From: Shewanella hanedai
GTDB lineage: Bacteria > Pseudomonadota > Gammaproteobacteria > Enterobacterales > Shewanellaceae
Length of the DNA: 64,000 nt
Reading direction: 5' to 3'
NCBI RefSeq assembly: GCF_007197645.1
Contig: NZ_VKGK01000002.1
Coordinates: forward strand, 248,001-312,000
Position numbers and translations under genes: made by a program. The stretch's first letter is position 1, and each line of letters begins with the position of its first letter. The notes under the pieces were generated by a model. That model saw nothing but the letters and a program-made list of their open reading frames with translations. It ran no database searches and was not told the DNA's origin. This document shows, one piece after another, positions 8,856 to 18,700 of this stretch.

Positions 8856-9908
8856 ATGAGTAACATACCGCGAGTAAAACCCCATAGCGCCTTGGCTTTG
8901 GGTACGACCTCGATACCGCCTGTTCAGCAATTTCTGCAAGCGGCCAGACACTGTAAAGTGGATATTATGGCGTCGCTTGCACAGGCGGAGATTGATCAAA
9001 CCGCTCTCTACCACACAGATGCAAGAATAAGTGGTGAGCAGTTCCAACAGTTACTTCACTCCTTGATTGAACACTCCAATCACCCTCTATTTGGTCTTTA
9101 TAGTGCCCGCTTTATTCAGCCGGATCGATTCTATATTTTGGGGCAAATAGGACTTAACTCCAGTAACTTTTCCCAAGCGATTAAACAAGCTATGCCGCTG
9201 GAAAAACTTGTCGGAGATATGGGGATCACCGAACTAAGGGAACATCCTCAGGGGCTAAAAATGGTGTGGCATTGCCAATACAGCCACCCGTTAGTCATCC
9301 CTCATCTTATCGATAATGTGCTCGCATCTTGGGTAAATTTTGCTCGTTTTCTGATGGAAGATAATAATGCCTCTCCCATTGAGATAAAACTGCAAAGACC
9401 GCAGCCACAACCGCGCGAAGTCAATGAATACCAAACCCTTTTTGGTTGCACCGTTCACTTTCAGCAGAGCGAGAATTCGATACTGATAGACAAAACAACC
9501 TTGCTCCGTCCGCTTCCCAGTGGTAATAAGCGTCGTCTGTCGCAACTGATGAATAGCGCTAAATTGAGGCTGGAACATGTAGGTAAAGCTGACCAACTTG
9601 AGCTTGCCGTCGCCCGAGTCATTCGCCAACGCTTACCACAGGGGAAGATTAACCGAGAACAGGTGGCCAATCAGCTTCACTTAACAGGAAGAACTCTGCA
9701 GCGTAAGTTGCTGCAACAAGGTATTAGCTACCAAGTGCTTGTGGATAATGTCCGTCATGAAATGGCCGATTATTGGCTTAGTTGCAGCGATTTATCAGCA
9801 GGCGAAATAGCGTTAGAACTGGGTTATAGCGACGTCAGTGTTTTTTTTCGTGCCTACAAGCTCTGGAGCGGACACACACCAGGAGTAGTAAGAAGTATCG
9901 TGAAGTGA
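8856..9908 (+). CDS. AraC-family transcriptional regulator (OruR/ArgR type)
   Basis: 350 residues. The N-terminal about 200 residues match the arabinose-binding-domain type found in OruR-like regulators (LFGLYSARFIQPDRFYILG, then SHPLVIPHLIDNVLASWVNF). The C-terminal double helix-turn-helix is clear: VANQLHLTGRTLQRKLLQQG and AGEIALELGYSDVSVFFRAYKLW followed by SGHTP. It is divergent from the flavoenzyme/dehydrogenase/kinase operon and is the obvious candidate to control it. A bidirectional terminator follows at 9930. The inducing ligand cannot be read from sequence. Confidence 0.9.
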   Translation: MSNIPRVKPHSALALGTTSIPPVQQFLQAARHCKVDIMASLAQAEIDQTALYHTDARISGEQFQQLLHSLIEHSNHPLFGLYSARFIQPDRFYILGQIGLNSSNFSQAIKQAMPLEKLVGDMGITELREHPQGLKMVWHCQYSHPLVIPHLIDNVLASWVNFARFLMEDNNASPIEIKLQRPQPQPREVNEYQTLFGCTVHFQQSENSILIDKTTLLRPLPSGNKRRLSQLMNSAKLRLEHVGKADQLELAVARVIRQRLPQGKINREQVANQLHLTGRTLQRKLLQQGISYQVLVDNVRHEMADYWLSCSDLSAGEIALELGYSDVSVFFRAYKLWSGHTPGVVRSIVK

Positions 9909-9929
9909 GTCTGCATTATTTTTGCCAAT

Positions 9930-9956
9930 AAAAAAGCGCCTTTCGGCGCTTTTTTA
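9930..9956. terminator. Bidirectional rho-independent terminator
   Basis: An A-run, the GC stem AAAGCGCC-TTTC-GGCGCTTT and a T-run lie between the convergent AraC and AGCS-symporter genes, so the hairpin can end transcripts from both sides. Confidence 0.9.
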
Positions 9957-9975
9957 ATAACAACAACTGCTGCTG

Positions 9976-11361
9976 TTAGGTTCCAGCTTTCGCCTTCTCT
10001 TTCTCGTCATCTTGACGCTTTTCGATAAAGTACTCACGAGTCAGAGCAAATACCACAGGGCTCAATAGCACCAATGCAATCAAGTTAGGAATCGCCATCA
10101 TGGCATTGAGCGTGTCAGCCAGTAGCCAGATGAAATCCAGAGAACTTATCGCCCCTAGAGGCACAACCAAAATCCATAAGATTCTAAATGGTTTTACCGC
10201 CTTAACACCCAACAAGTACTGAACACATTTTTCACTGTATACGCTCCAGCCCAAAATCGTGGTGAAAGCAAACACAGATAGCGCAATTGCCACAATGTAG
10301 TTACCCATAGGCAAGGCCGTTGAGAATGCCAGCGACGTTAATGAAGCCCCGTTCTCACCTGAGGTCCATGCCCCTGAAACAATAATGGCCAAACCTGTGA
10401 TACTACACACGATCAAGGTGTCGATGAATGTACCCAACATCGCCACTAATCCCTGACCCACTGGGCTGTTAGTCTGCGCCGAAGCATGAGCAATTGGCGC
10501 ACTACCTAGACCAGCTTCATTTGAGAACACACCACGAGCCACACCAAAGCGGATAGCTGCCCACACTGCAGCACCAGCAAAACCACCTTGAGCCGCAACA
10601 GGGTTAAAGGCACTATGCACAATAAGCACAATCGCATCTGGAATGGCGGCAGCATTGACCACTAATACCGCCAAACCTGCAGCGATATAAAACAGAGTCA
10701 TTAAGGGAACCAGCTTACCTGCCACATCGGCGATACGTTTAATCCCCCCCATCAACACAGCACCCACCAGCACCATAAGCACTAGGCCGGTCACCCAAGT
10801 TGGTACGCCAAAGTTGCTGCTTAACGCATCGGCAACTGAATTCGACTGAACGGTATTACCAATGCCGAAACCAGCAAATGAACCAAACAGAGCAAACGCC
10901 GTCCCTAACCAGGTCCATTTACTCCCTAGGCCATTTTTAATGTAATACATGGGACCACCAATGTGATTACCATGATCATCGACTTCACGGTATTTCACTG
11001 CTAATACCGCCTCAGCAAACTTAGTCGCCATCCCCACCAGCGCGGTACACCACATCCAGAAAAGCGCACCAGGACCACCAATAAAGATAGCGGTTGCCAC
11101 ACCGGCAATGTTACCAGTACCAATTGTGGCGGATAACGAGGTCATCAAGGCATTAAAGGGACTGATCTCTCCTTCTACTTTCTTATCCTTATCAGGGATC
11201 CGACCAGACCAAAGTAGTTTAAAACCGGTACCCAGTTTTAAAATTGGCATGAGTTTTAACCCTATAGAGAGAAATAAACCCACACCTAAAATCAAGACAA
11301 GCATGGGAGTTCCCCACACAAAGCCATTGATCATACTGACAAACTCAGTAATTCCTTCCAT
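9976..11361 (-). CDS. Sodium:alanine/glycine symporter (AGCS family)
   Basis: 461 residues with about ten to eleven hydrophobic segments. Family hallmarks include SLSATIGTGNIAGVATAIFIGGPGALFWMW around residues 74-103, and SNEAGLGSAPIAHASAQT, the conserved AGCS loop, near residue 280. The family imports alanine or glycine with Na+ across the inner membrane. Monocistronic: the next gene on this strand is over 300 bp upstream, and a terminator follows. The 320-bp region upstream (11362-11682) contains no gene; it shows only an 18-codon frame from 11500 and a weak inverted repeat around AGCTTGGGCT and AGCCCAGCT. Confidence 0.93.
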   Translation of the reverse strand: MEGITEFVSMINGFVWGTPMLVLILGVGLFLSIGLKLMPILKLGTGFKLLWSGRIPDKDKKVEGEISPFNALMTSLSATIGTGNIAGVATAIFIGGPGALFWMWCTALVGMATKFAEAVLAVKYREVDDHGNHIGGPMYYIKNGLGSKWTWLGTAFALFGSFAGFGIGNTVQSNSVADALSSNFGVPTWVTGLVLMVLVGAVLMGGIKRIADVAGKLVPLMTLFYIAAGLAVLVVNAAAIPDAIVLIVHSAFNPVAAQGGFAGAAVWAAIRFGVARGVFSNEAGLGSAPIAHASAQTNSPVGQGLVAMLGTFIDTLIVCSITGLAIIVSGAWTSGENGASLTSLAFSTALPMGNYIVAIALSVFAFTTILGWSVYSEKCVQYLLGVKAVKPFRILWILVVPLGAISSLDFIWLLADTLNAMMAIPNLIALVLLSPVVFALTREYFIEKRQDDEKEKAKAGT

Positions 11362-11682
11362 TCAAACCTCGTTGATGCTTATCATTATTATTTTATTAAT
11401 TCCGTGAACTAACGCCCGGAATTTATCATTTGATATTCAGAGTACAACGAAAAGAGCACAAAATGAAAGGGGGATCTTTATGAGGAGAAATTAGGGTCAT
11501 GGCAAACCCGAAACAAGGACGAGCACCTCGTACCTTTATTGGCTTTTACATGTAGAGAGCTTGGGCTGTCAGCAGTTGTTCGTTTACAAAAGTGCTCACT
11601 CAACATAGGGGTTCAAGCCCAGCTTCTTAAACTTGATAGAGTTCAAGAGACTGGGTAGATATTACTCCTGGAATGGGAATGT

Positions 11683-12009
11683 TTAATGGGAGTGTCCCTG
11701 TGACACATTAATCAACATCACACCACCAGCTACCAGTAACATACCTATCCATGCGGTTGCATCCAGATGCTGACGATAAAACAGCGCAGATAGTAGAGTC
11801 ACAGTCACGATGGCAAGTCCTGCCCAAAGTGCATGCACGACGCCAACAGGCATACCTTTCATCGCCTGACCTAAAAAGATAAATGCTGTTAGGTGACCTA
11901 AGATAACGAGTGCAGCTGGAAGGGGTCGAGTGAAGCCATCAGTAGCCTTAAGTGCCACATGAGATAGTGCTTCAGCGACAACGCCCAATATTAGAAAAAT
12001 CCAACTCAT
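11683..12009 (-). CDS. SMR-family transporter, candidate member of formaldehyde regulon
   Basis: 108 residues with four membrane segments, the exact small-multidrug-resistance size. The essential membrane glutamate of helix 1 is present (Glu13 in LGVVAEALSHVALK), and helix 3 carries the ALWAGLAIVTVTLLSALF signature. SMR proteins are proton-driven dimers exporting cations, guanidinium or related compounds. AAGG precedes the ATG. What stands out is its promoter: a module at 12084-12148 nearly identical to those of frmA and gfa, so it is likely co-induced with formaldehyde detoxification. The substrate is unknown. Confidence 0.88.
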   Translation of the reverse strand: MSWIFLILGVVAEALSHVALKATDGFTRPLPAALVILGHLTAFIFLGQAMKGMPVGVVHALWAGLAIVTVTLLSALFYRQHLDATAWIGMLLVAGGVMLINVSQGHSH

Positions 12010-12083
12010 GATAAAAACCTTAAGGTAAAAGTGAGCAATAGGCTAAGCCCACTGTATTAATTAGAGAATCATTTAGTAGAGCT

Positions 12084-12148
12084 ATTATATTCTTTAATAA
12101 TCAGATGATAATTAAGGCAATTTGCAAATCACTTTTACCATTGAGTAA
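12084..12148 (-). promoter_or_regulatory. Formaldehyde-regulon promoter/operator module 1 (SMR gene)
   Basis: On the minus strand TATAAT (12084-12089) is preceded by a 16-bp spacer and TTATCA (12106-12111). The dyad-like element TTACTCAATGGTAA follows at 12135-12148, exactly 23 bp beyond the -35 element. A TTTGCAAAT block lies between. Spacing is identical in modules 2-4. Confidence 0.75.
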
Positions 12149-12220
12149 TAATGTTTATGGTAGACACAAAGTCGATTTCTATCCATCCTTGGGAAATAGA
12201 CATAAGTGTTCCAGACACAA

Positions 12221-12254
12221 AAAAGGTGTCGTCATAAATGACGACACCTTTTAT
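12221..12254. terminator. Terminator downstream of fghA
   Basis: The stem AAAAGGTGTCGTC pairs with GACGACACCTTTT around the loop ATAAAT, flanked by A and T runs. It ends the leftward frmA-fghA transcript. A 73-codon frame at 12105-12326 runs through this hairpin and is not a gene. Confidence 0.9.
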
Positions 12255-12279
12255 TTAATCTCTGTTTTACAACAGCAAG

Positions 12280-13119
12280 TTACTTACTCAAATGCTCAGC
12301 ATGAAAACGCAGGTGGTTTTCGATAAAGCTGGAGATGAAATAGTAACTGTGATCATAACCTTCACGGATATTAAGCGCTAACGGATAACCGCTTACGCCC
12401 GCAGCGGCTTCCAACATTTCAGGCTTAAGTTGCTCAGCCAGAAAGTTATCTCCATCGCCTTGATCCACTAATGCCGGAACCAAATTGGTCGCCTTGCGCA
12501 TCAAAGCACTAGCATCATACTCAGACCATGTCGACATATCCCGGCCTAAATAAGCTGTGAATGCCTTCTTGCCCCAAGGGGAGTTAATCGGGTTACTAAT
12601 GGGACTAAATGCCGAAACAGATTGGTATGCATCGCTATTTCTAAGTGCAATAACGAGCGCGCCATGTCCACCCATTGAGTGTCCCGCAATCGAACGTTTA
12701 TCACTGACAGGAAACATAGACTCAATCAGTTTTGGCAGCTCATCAACCACGTAATCGTACATATGGTAATGACGATTCCAAGGAGCTTGAGTCGCGTTAA
12801 CATAAAAGCCAGCACCTTGACCCAGATCGTAACCCTCATCATCAGCCACATCAGCGCCTCTCGGGCTGGTGTCTGGTGCAACAATGGCAATACCCAGTTC
12901 TGCAGCCATACGCAGTGCACCCGCTTTTTGCATAAAGTTTTCATCGCTACAGGTTAAACCTGAGAGCCAATATAAAACGGGTACCTTTTTGCCATTTGAC
13001 GCCTGCGGCGGCAAATAGATAGCAAATCGCATCTCGCAATTTAAGACATTTGAGTGATGGCGGTATTGCTTATGCCAACCCTCAAAACTCTTATTCACAC
13101 TGATATTTTCAATTGTCAT
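12280..13119 (-). CDS. fghA: S-formylglutathione hydrolase
   Basis: 279 residues, the standard length of this esterase. It hydrolyses S-formylglutathione to formate and glutathione, the last glutathione-dependent step of formaldehyde oxidation, in the cytoplasm. The nucleophile elbow is [10 protein letters not shown] (Ser near residue 146). [20 protein letters not shown] near residue 50 and the C-terminal [20 protein letters not shown] carrying the catalytic His are typical. It follows frmA by 91 bp on the same strand with its own AGGAAA ribosome site, so the two are probably cotranscribed from module 2. Confidence 0.95.
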   Translation of the reverse strand: MTIENISVNKSFEGWHKQYRHHSNVLNCEMRFAIYLPPQASNGKKVPVLYWLSGLTCSDENFMQKAGALRMAAELGIAIVAPDTSPRGADVADDEGYDLGQGAGFYVNATQAPWNRHYHMYDYVVDELPKLIESMFPVSDKRSIAGHSMGGHGALVIALRNSDAYQSVSAFSPISNPINSPWGKKAFTAYLGRDMSTWSEYDASALMRKATNLVPALVDQGDGDNFLAEQLKPEMLEAAAGVSGYPLALNIREGYDHSYYFISSFIENHLRFHAEHLSK

Positions 13120-13210
13120 GCTTGTTTCCTAAATAACACTGGCCTAGTCTGCAATAACAGAGAATAAACCAGTGCGGCAGGATGAATGGTTTCGATTAAT
13201 CTAGATAGAG

Positions 13211-14365
<1,155 letters not shown>

Positions 14366-14431
14366 TTAATATGCGTTCTTACTGATTTTCGCTGAGGTAG
14401 CGAAATAAGTGCCGCTGTATCTATGGTAAGC

Positions 14432-14496
14432 ATTATATCTAGGGTTAAAAAAATGATAATCCCACATTATTGCAAATGACTTTTACCATATGGTAA
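14432..14496 (-). promoter_or_regulatory. Formaldehyde-regulon promoter/operator module 2 (frmA-fghA)
   Basis: Minus-strand TATAAT (14432-14437), 16-bp spacer, TTATCA (14454-14459), TTGCAAT block, then the perfect palindrome TTACCATATGGTAA (14483-14496). The palindrome centre falls about 64 bp upstream of the expected transcription start, the usual LysR-type recognition position. ybiI begins just beyond the operator and its 3' end touches it. Confidence 0.8.
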
Positions 14497-14502
14497 TAAT
14501 CA

Positions 14503-14769
14503 TTATCTCAACTGACTGTCTTTTCCTGCCCGTCGATTAATACCGCTTAAACTCGTTAATTGCTTATCTGATTCTTGCTGGCAACTCACACAGAGTCGAA
14601 CACCGATAACGGCTTTCCTTCGCGCCTCAGGAATCACATTGTCACACTCTTCACAATAATGCAGGCTCTGACCAACGGCGAGTCGACTTCTGGCCAGTGC
14701 AACGCCATCATCAACACTATTATCGATTTGATCTTGTACTGCACCATCTCTAGACCAACCACCTGCCAT
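14503..14769 (-). CDS. ybiI: DksA/TraR-type zinc-finger protein, YbiI-like
   Basis: 88 residues from the ATG at 14769, the size of E. coli YbiI, whose general pattern it follows from MAGGWSRDGAVQDQI to a C-terminal NRRAGKDSQLR. The C4 zinc finger is CEECDNVIPEARRKAVIGVRLCVSC (Cys-x2-Cys, then Cys-x2-Cys). I chose this start over one four codons upstream because GGAGG lies 6-7 bp before it, inside the longer frame. Function of the family is unknown; relatives bind RNA polymerase. It lies between frmA and gfa on the same strand, and the nearest promoter candidate is module 3, 265 bp upstream. Confidence 0.88.
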   Translation of the reverse strand: MAGGWSRDGAVQDQIDNSVDDGVALARSRLAVGQSLHYCEECDNVIPEARRKAVIGVRLCVSCQQESDKQLTSLSGINRRAGKDSQLR

Positions 14770-14812
14770 CTCAACCTCCATTAATGCTATATATCTACAA
14801 GCAAATTACCTG

Positions 14813-14848
14813 TTATTCTGTACCAGCCCTAGCCCAACCACCCGCCAT
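14813..14848 (-). pseudogene. Eleven-codon truncated copy of the ybiI 5' end
   Basis: ATG at 14848 with GGAGG in front encodes MAGGWARAGTE and then stops. The first five codons and the ribosome site are a copy of the ybiI start 79 bp away. Either a relic of a tandem ybiI duplication or a short upstream frame in the ybiI leader; nothing shows that it is functional. Confidence 0.5.
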
Positions 14849-14867
14849 CTCAACCTCCATTAATGCT
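14834..14867. repeat. 34-bp direct repeat of the ybiI translation start (second copy at 14755-14788)
   Basis: Positions 14834-14867 and 14755-14788 match at 33 of 34 bases, covering the ribosome-binding site and first codons of ybiI. The remaining sequence of the 455-bp gap between ybiI and gfa holds module 3, a terminator and no other gene. Confidence 0.85.
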
Positions 14868-15033
14868 TAGCTTTATCATCCAACATTAAATATACGTTTT
14901 ATTCAGTACTACCCTCAAACTTGCAAGAAGACAATACATCCATCTACTGATCCGCTTTACGACACTCAAAACACTCCACCGATCTTACGGTGTCTTTGTC
15001 GCTTCCGAACGTCAGTTCCAATCCGATGAAGCT

Positions 15034-15098
15034 ATTATATTCCTTTCAATAGAGATGATAATCCCAAGTAATTGCAAATATCTTTTACAAGATGGTAA
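15034..15098 (-). promoter_or_regulatory. Formaldehyde-regulon promoter/operator module 3 (orphan or ybiI)
   Basis: Minus-strand TATAAT (15034-15039), 16-bp spacer, TTATCA (15056-15061), TTGCAAT block and the dyad TTACCATCTTGTAA (15085-15098). Geometry equals modules 1, 2 and 4. No gene begins within 180 bp downstream except the truncated ybiI copy; intact ybiI starts 265 bp away. Confidence 0.75.
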
Positions 15099-15171
15099 TA
15101 ATGATATTCCACCAGCACCTTACGAACCCATGCTTACAGACCTGCAAGTTCAACTACTTTCTCGCAGGTAT

Positions 15172-15196
15172 AAAAAAAGCGCCGAAGCGCTTTTTT
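15172..15196. terminator. Terminator downstream of gfa
   Basis: A seven-base A-run, a short GC hairpin (AGCGC-CGA-AGCGCT) and a six-base T-run lie 29 bp past the gfa stop codon. It separates gfa from module 3. Confidence 0.85.
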
Positions 15197-15224
15197 AACA
15201 AGAATAATAATGTGCTAATCGGTA

Positions 15225-15794
15225 TTACGCACTCTTTTCAGAATGTGTAGCAATATGAGCCGCAATCGCATCCATTAACACAGGAGACAAGCAGTCATAA
15301 GGCTCAAGACCTAAATCTTTAAGCGTCTGGCGAACATCTGCCATGGACTCAGGTGCTGCACCTGCTTCGATAATAGAAGAGACAAATGCCGCAAATTCAG
15401 GCTGAGACCAACCTTGCTGTGAAGATAGTTCAGTATGAACGAAGTCCAATCCATAGAATGGGTGACCCGTGTTTTCAATACGACCATACATATGAGTTCC
15501 ACACTCTTTACAAGCATGACGCTGAATTGCTGCAGACTCATCGACAATAGCCAATTTGTCAGCATTTTTTGCTACCTGCACATTATCACGTGACACAACG
15601 GCTATTTGAGCAAACAACGCGCCGTCAGGCTTCCAGCATTTACTGCAACCACAAACATGGTTATGAGCAGTTTGGGCGGTCACTGATACTTCAACAGGAT
15701 TATGCTGACATTGACACGCTAAGGTACCGCCGCTAAATCCCTCAAGACTCGCTACGATACCGTTATCAACTTGAGGATGAATTAATACTTTCAT
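15225..15794 (-). CDS. gfa: Glutathione-dependent formaldehyde-activating enzyme (Gfa)
   Basis: 189 residues from the ATG at 15794, close to characterised Gfa proteins. I prefer this start (GGAGC 8 bp upstream, product begins [13 protein letters not shown]) to the longer frame reaching 15896. Zinc cysteines are seen in [21 protein letters not shown] and [11 protein letters not shown]. By family it accelerates addition of formaldehyde to glutathione, supplying the FrmA substrate, though the catalytic claim for Gfa has been questioned. Its promoter is module 4, leaving a leader of about 190 nt. It is divergent from the LysR gene. Confidence 0.92.
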   Translation of the reverse strand: MKVLIHPQVDNGIVASLEGFSGGTLACQCQHNPVEVSVTAQTAHNHVCGCSKCWKPDGALFAQIAVVSRDNVQVAKNADKLAIVDESAAIQRHACKECGTHMYGRIENTGHPFYGLDFVHTELSSQQGWSQPEFAAFVSSIIEAGAAPESMADVRQTLKDLGLEPYDCLSPVLMDAIAAHIATHSEKSA

Positions 15795-15950
15795 AATGAT
15801 GCTCCATGGATCTTTCACTAAGCTCATGCCTTTAAGGTTATCCTTAGCGATCCAATAAATGACTTGTTTAAAAAGGACAATGACTTGAGGACTCACTTTC
15901 TCAGGCTTGATAAACCAGGGAAGTCCATTGACGCTATGATGTCTGAACGA

Positions 15951-15966
15951 ATACCAATCGGTATAA
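15951..15966. repeat. Solo copy of the MITE terminal sequence
   Basis: ATACCAATCGGTATAA matches the terminal repeat of the element at 2860-3126, but no partner end is found nearby. It lies in the gfa leader, between promoter module 4 and the gfa start, so it may be an excision scar or a chance palindrome. Confidence 0.5.
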
Positions 15967-15991
15967 CGCCTACGTCATTTCGATGAATTGA

Positions 15992-16056
15992 ATTATATTC
16001 CTCATTCAAATAATGATAATCCTACGTTTTTGAAAATATCTTTTTCTATTTCGTAA
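15992..16056 (-). promoter_or_regulatory. Formaldehyde-regulon promoter/operator module 4 (gfa, beside LysR gene)
   Basis: Minus-strand TATAAT (15992-15997), 16-bp spacer, TTATCA (16014-16019), and an upstream element TTACGAAATAGAAA (16043-16056) that is the most degenerate of the four dyads. It lies between gfa and the divergent LysR gene, the classical place for a LysR operator that also controls its own gene. Confidence 0.7.
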
Positions 16057-16201
16057 TAATCATACCCACCAAAAAAATAGAAATTTATATATTAAATACA
16101 AACAGTTACCATTGATAACTGTAAAAAATACATAAATTGCATTTATTGAGAATTTGGTGATAATCGAAACCATATAAATAGATGCATACTAGGTGCTCAC
16201 A

Positions 16202-17077
16202 ATGTTTAATTGGGAAGGTGTCAGCGAGTTCGTCGCCGTTGCAGAAGCCGAGAGCTTTACCAAGGCAGCACAACGCCTTGGAATATCAACCGCACAAGTC
16301 AGCAGGCAGATCAGTGCATTAGAAGCCCGTCTGGCCACTAAACTGTTTCACCGCACCACGCGAAAAGTCTCTACCACCGAGGTGGGTCGAGTCTATTATC
16401 AGCATTGCAGACAAGTACTGGATGGTTTGGATGAAGCTGAGCGTGCAATCACAAACTTGCAGAGTTCCCCTCGAGGCTTACTGAAAATAACCGCTCCAGT
16501 GACCTATGGCGAAATGACCATCGCGCCCTTGGTTAACGATTTTATCGCTAAATACCCTGAACTTGAGGTCAAAATAAACCTGACTAATCAAAAAATCGAC
16601 CTGATCGATGAAGGGTACGATCTCGCCATCAGACTCGGGCAACTTGAAGACTCAAGCATGATGGCTAAACGGTTAAGTTCACGAACACAACACGTGTGTG
16701 CTTCACCAAGTTACCTTTCAACCTTCGGTATTCCCCATTCACTCTCTGAACTGGATCAACATAACTGTCTATTGGGAACCATGGATTATTGGCGATTTGA
16801 AGAAAACGGGAAAACCAGAAATGTCAGAGTAAAAGGAACCTTAAGTTGCAACAGTGGCCATGCGCTGGTTGATGCCGCAATTAAAGGCATCGGGATCATT
16901 CAACTGCCCGATTACTACCTTCACCCCTATATTGAGGAGGGGCAACTGGTACCACTACTGGAGCAGAACCGTTCACCGGAAGAGGGGATCTGGGCGCTGT
17001 ACCCTCACAACCGACATTTATCACCAAAAGTCCGCATGCTACTGGACTACCTGAGTCAGGCGTTAACCTCAGGTTAA
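16202..17077 (+). CDS. LysR-family regulator, probable activator of the formaldehyde regulon
   Basis: 291 residues from the ATG at 16202 (AGGTG upstream); a GTG three codons earlier is the alternative. The winged helix-turn-helix is FVAVAEAESFTKAAQRLGISTAQVSRQISALEARLATKLFHRTTR, in pieces at residues 9-53. A LysR effector domain follows with PVTYGEMTIAPLVNDF and GYDLAIRLGQL. It is divergent from gfa across operator module 4, and the four modules place a dyad at the usual LysR position. This makes it the best candidate activator. The effector, perhaps formaldehyde or a glutathione adduct, is unknown. Its last 9 bp overlap the convergent HAD gene. Confidence 0.88.
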   Translation: MFNWEGVSEFVAVAEAESFTKAAQRLGISTAQVSRQISALEARLATKLFHRTTRKVSTTEVGRVYYQHCRQVLDGLDEAERAITNLQSSPRGLLKITAPVTYGEMTIAPLVNDFIAKYPELEVKINLTNQKIDLIDEGYDLAIRLGQLEDSSMMAKRLSSRTQHVCASPSYLSTFGIPHSLSELDQHNCLLGTMDYWRFEENGKTRNVRVKGTLSCNSGHALVDAAIKGIGIIQLPDYYLHPYIEEGQLVPLLEQNRSPEEGIWALYPHNRHLSPKVRMLLDYLSQALTSG

Positions 17078-17704
17078 ATCGCTTATCTGAGTTTTAAAGT
17101 GTTCAATAAGACTGATATAACATCGGCAGACAATGTCTGCCTGTGATGCATAATCCGGTATTAATTCAGGACTATAAAGGACACTTTTAGTACCGGCATT
17201 AGTGGCAGTCTGTAGGTCATATAGATAATCCCCAATGAACAGAATGTTAGCTGGCTCAAGTTGCCATTTTTGACAAATCAACTCAACACCCTCAGGGTGA
17301 GGTTTAGCTTTGGCATCAAAGCGTGTTAATACCAAATCGAGATCTAAACCGAGATTGGCCAGCGTGATCGCGGCCGCTTTCGGTATATTACGTGTCAGTA
17401 TTGCCTGTTGAAGTTGTAATCGAGTGAACAGTTCAATGAGTTGCTCAGCACCAGCGATCCAAGTGGCCCTATTTGAGCTTTCAAGCTCATAGCGTTCAAC
17501 AATCTCTTTTGTTTTTGCAGCCTGCTCAGTGTCTGTAATCGATTCAAGGTGGGCCAAGATGTCAGTACCAGACTTTATGCCAAGCTCCTGTCTCAAACCT
17601 TCAAAATCAGGATTGGAATCGGCGAGCGTACCGTCTAAATCAAAAATGACACCTTGAATGCGACTGAAATCAAAGTGAGAGTTAATCGTAATGCTCAATG
17701 TCAC
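17069..17704 (-). CDS. HAD-superfamily hydrolase, phosphoglycolate phosphatase-like
   Basis: 211 residues with all HAD motifs: VIFDLDGTLADSN (motif I, two Asp), AILTRNIPKAA (motif II Thr), a Lys in DAKAKPHPEG (motif III), and ILFIGDYLYDLQTA (motif IV). A helical cap domain sits between motifs I and II, as in subfamily IA phosphatases. Substrate not predictable. It overlaps the CIA30 gene by 4 bp (17701-17704), indicating coupling, and overlaps the LysR stop by 9 bp on the other strand. Confidence 0.9.
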   Translation of the reverse strand: MTLSITINSHFDFSRIQGVIFDLDGTLADSNPDFEGLRQELGIKSGTDILAHLESITDTEQAAKTKEIVERYELESSNRATWIAGAEQLIELFTRLQLQQAILTRNIPKAAAITLANLGLDLDLVLTRFDAKAKPHPEGVELICQKWQLEPANILFIGDYLYDLQTATNAGTKSVLYSPELIPDYASQADIVCRCYISLIEHFKTQISDLT

Positions 17705-18372
17705 TCATCCTTATTTGAATGGGTAAATTCAATGTCTTTAAATGACAACTCGAACTCACCAGGTTGTTTGTCTGCAAGTAAAAAGCCCACTTGCTTGATG
17801 TTGGTATAACTCAGTTTAGGCGCATCAATCACACGCCCACGATACACAGGCATAAAATCTTCAGCGTTAAACTCAACACTAATCCATTTACCTTTCTCTG
17901 TCTTAAATGATTTTGTGTATGAAAAGGAATCCCAATCATCATCTGTTCGCAGCCTGAATTGATAGACTCTACCATCTCCATTAACCTTAATGCGGATCAG
18001 ATTAAACTCATTCGACATCGTTTGGTTTATCGGTGTTCTGATAGAGGAAAAACCTCCATTTTGCTCTAGGGATAAGTAACCGCTGAACTTAGCGATACCA
18101 GCTGCTATCTCAATCTGGCTGTTAGATACACCGCCCATAACGGTATCGTTAATGACAGTCCAGTTACCTTGAAAACCATCGTCCGCTTGCTGTTCATTAA
18201 GAACCGCTAAATATGCCTTTTTTGGATTAGACACCATCAAACCTCCCTCATCTGCAATCGCACAATTTACCAATGTAATGCTTCCCATCAACATCATTGA
18301 GAATAACGTCTTGTTTTCAGGCCACCAATTTGGGAGACCATTACAGTGATTTCTGAGTTTCACTTGTGACAT
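17701..18372 (-). CDS. CIA30 family protein with N-terminal export signal
   Basis: 223 residues. After an N-terminal hydrophobic segment (SMMLMGSITLVNCAIA, about residues 25-40) comes a CIA30 domain: WTVINDTVMGGVSNSQ, FSGYLSLEQNGGFSSIRT, GDGRVYQFRLRTDDDWDSF and GFLLADKQPGEFELSFKDIEF. CIA30 was named for a complex I assembly factor, but bacterial members are of unknown, probably carbohydrate-binding-like, function. The LVNC motif could be a lipobox. Its stop overlaps the HAD start. The 328-bp region upstream, shared with the divergent flavoprotein gene, shows no other gene. Confidence 0.82.
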   Translation of the reverse strand: MSQVKLRNHCNGLPNWWPENKTLFSMMLMGSITLVNCAIADEGGLMVSNPKKAYLAVLNEQQADDGFQGNWTVINDTVMGGVSNSQIEIAAGIAKFSGYLSLEQNGGFSSIRTPINQTMSNEFNLIRIKVNGDGRVYQFRLRTDDDWDSFSYTKSFKTEKGKWISVEFNAEDFMPVYRGRVIDAPKLSYTNIKQVGFLLADKQPGEFELSFKDIEFTHSNKDE

Positions 18373-18700
18373 GACTATAACTCCACTTTTAACCCTTTAA
18401 TGGTGTATACGTCGTAAATGATTGAATGGTTTACATCAAAATCATAATAACCAAATCAACTCAAAAGAGACGTTAAACTTGTTACCCGACAAGACTCTCT
18501 CTGATTATTACACCTCAGCAAAAGTTATTTACCTTTTAGCCTAATTGTTCCAAATCCAACTCAAATTATAATAGTCGACATCAGATATGCCTCCCAACTC
18601 TCTGCAAAACCTTAGGCGCCATGCTTAAGCTCGCTCAGTCGCTAGGCCCAATTCTTTAATTTGAATCACGCACCTCTTGAGGTTGCGCCAAGGAAATATT

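Noticed and set aside
11362..11682. Short 18-codon frame and weak inverted repeat upstream of the AGCS symporter
   Set aside because: Too short and not supported by any family; the inverted arms are imperfect and far apart.
12105..12326. 73-codon plus-strand frame between SMR and fghA genes
   Set aside because: It runs through an operator module and a clear terminator and into fghA; no ribosome site or recognisable family.
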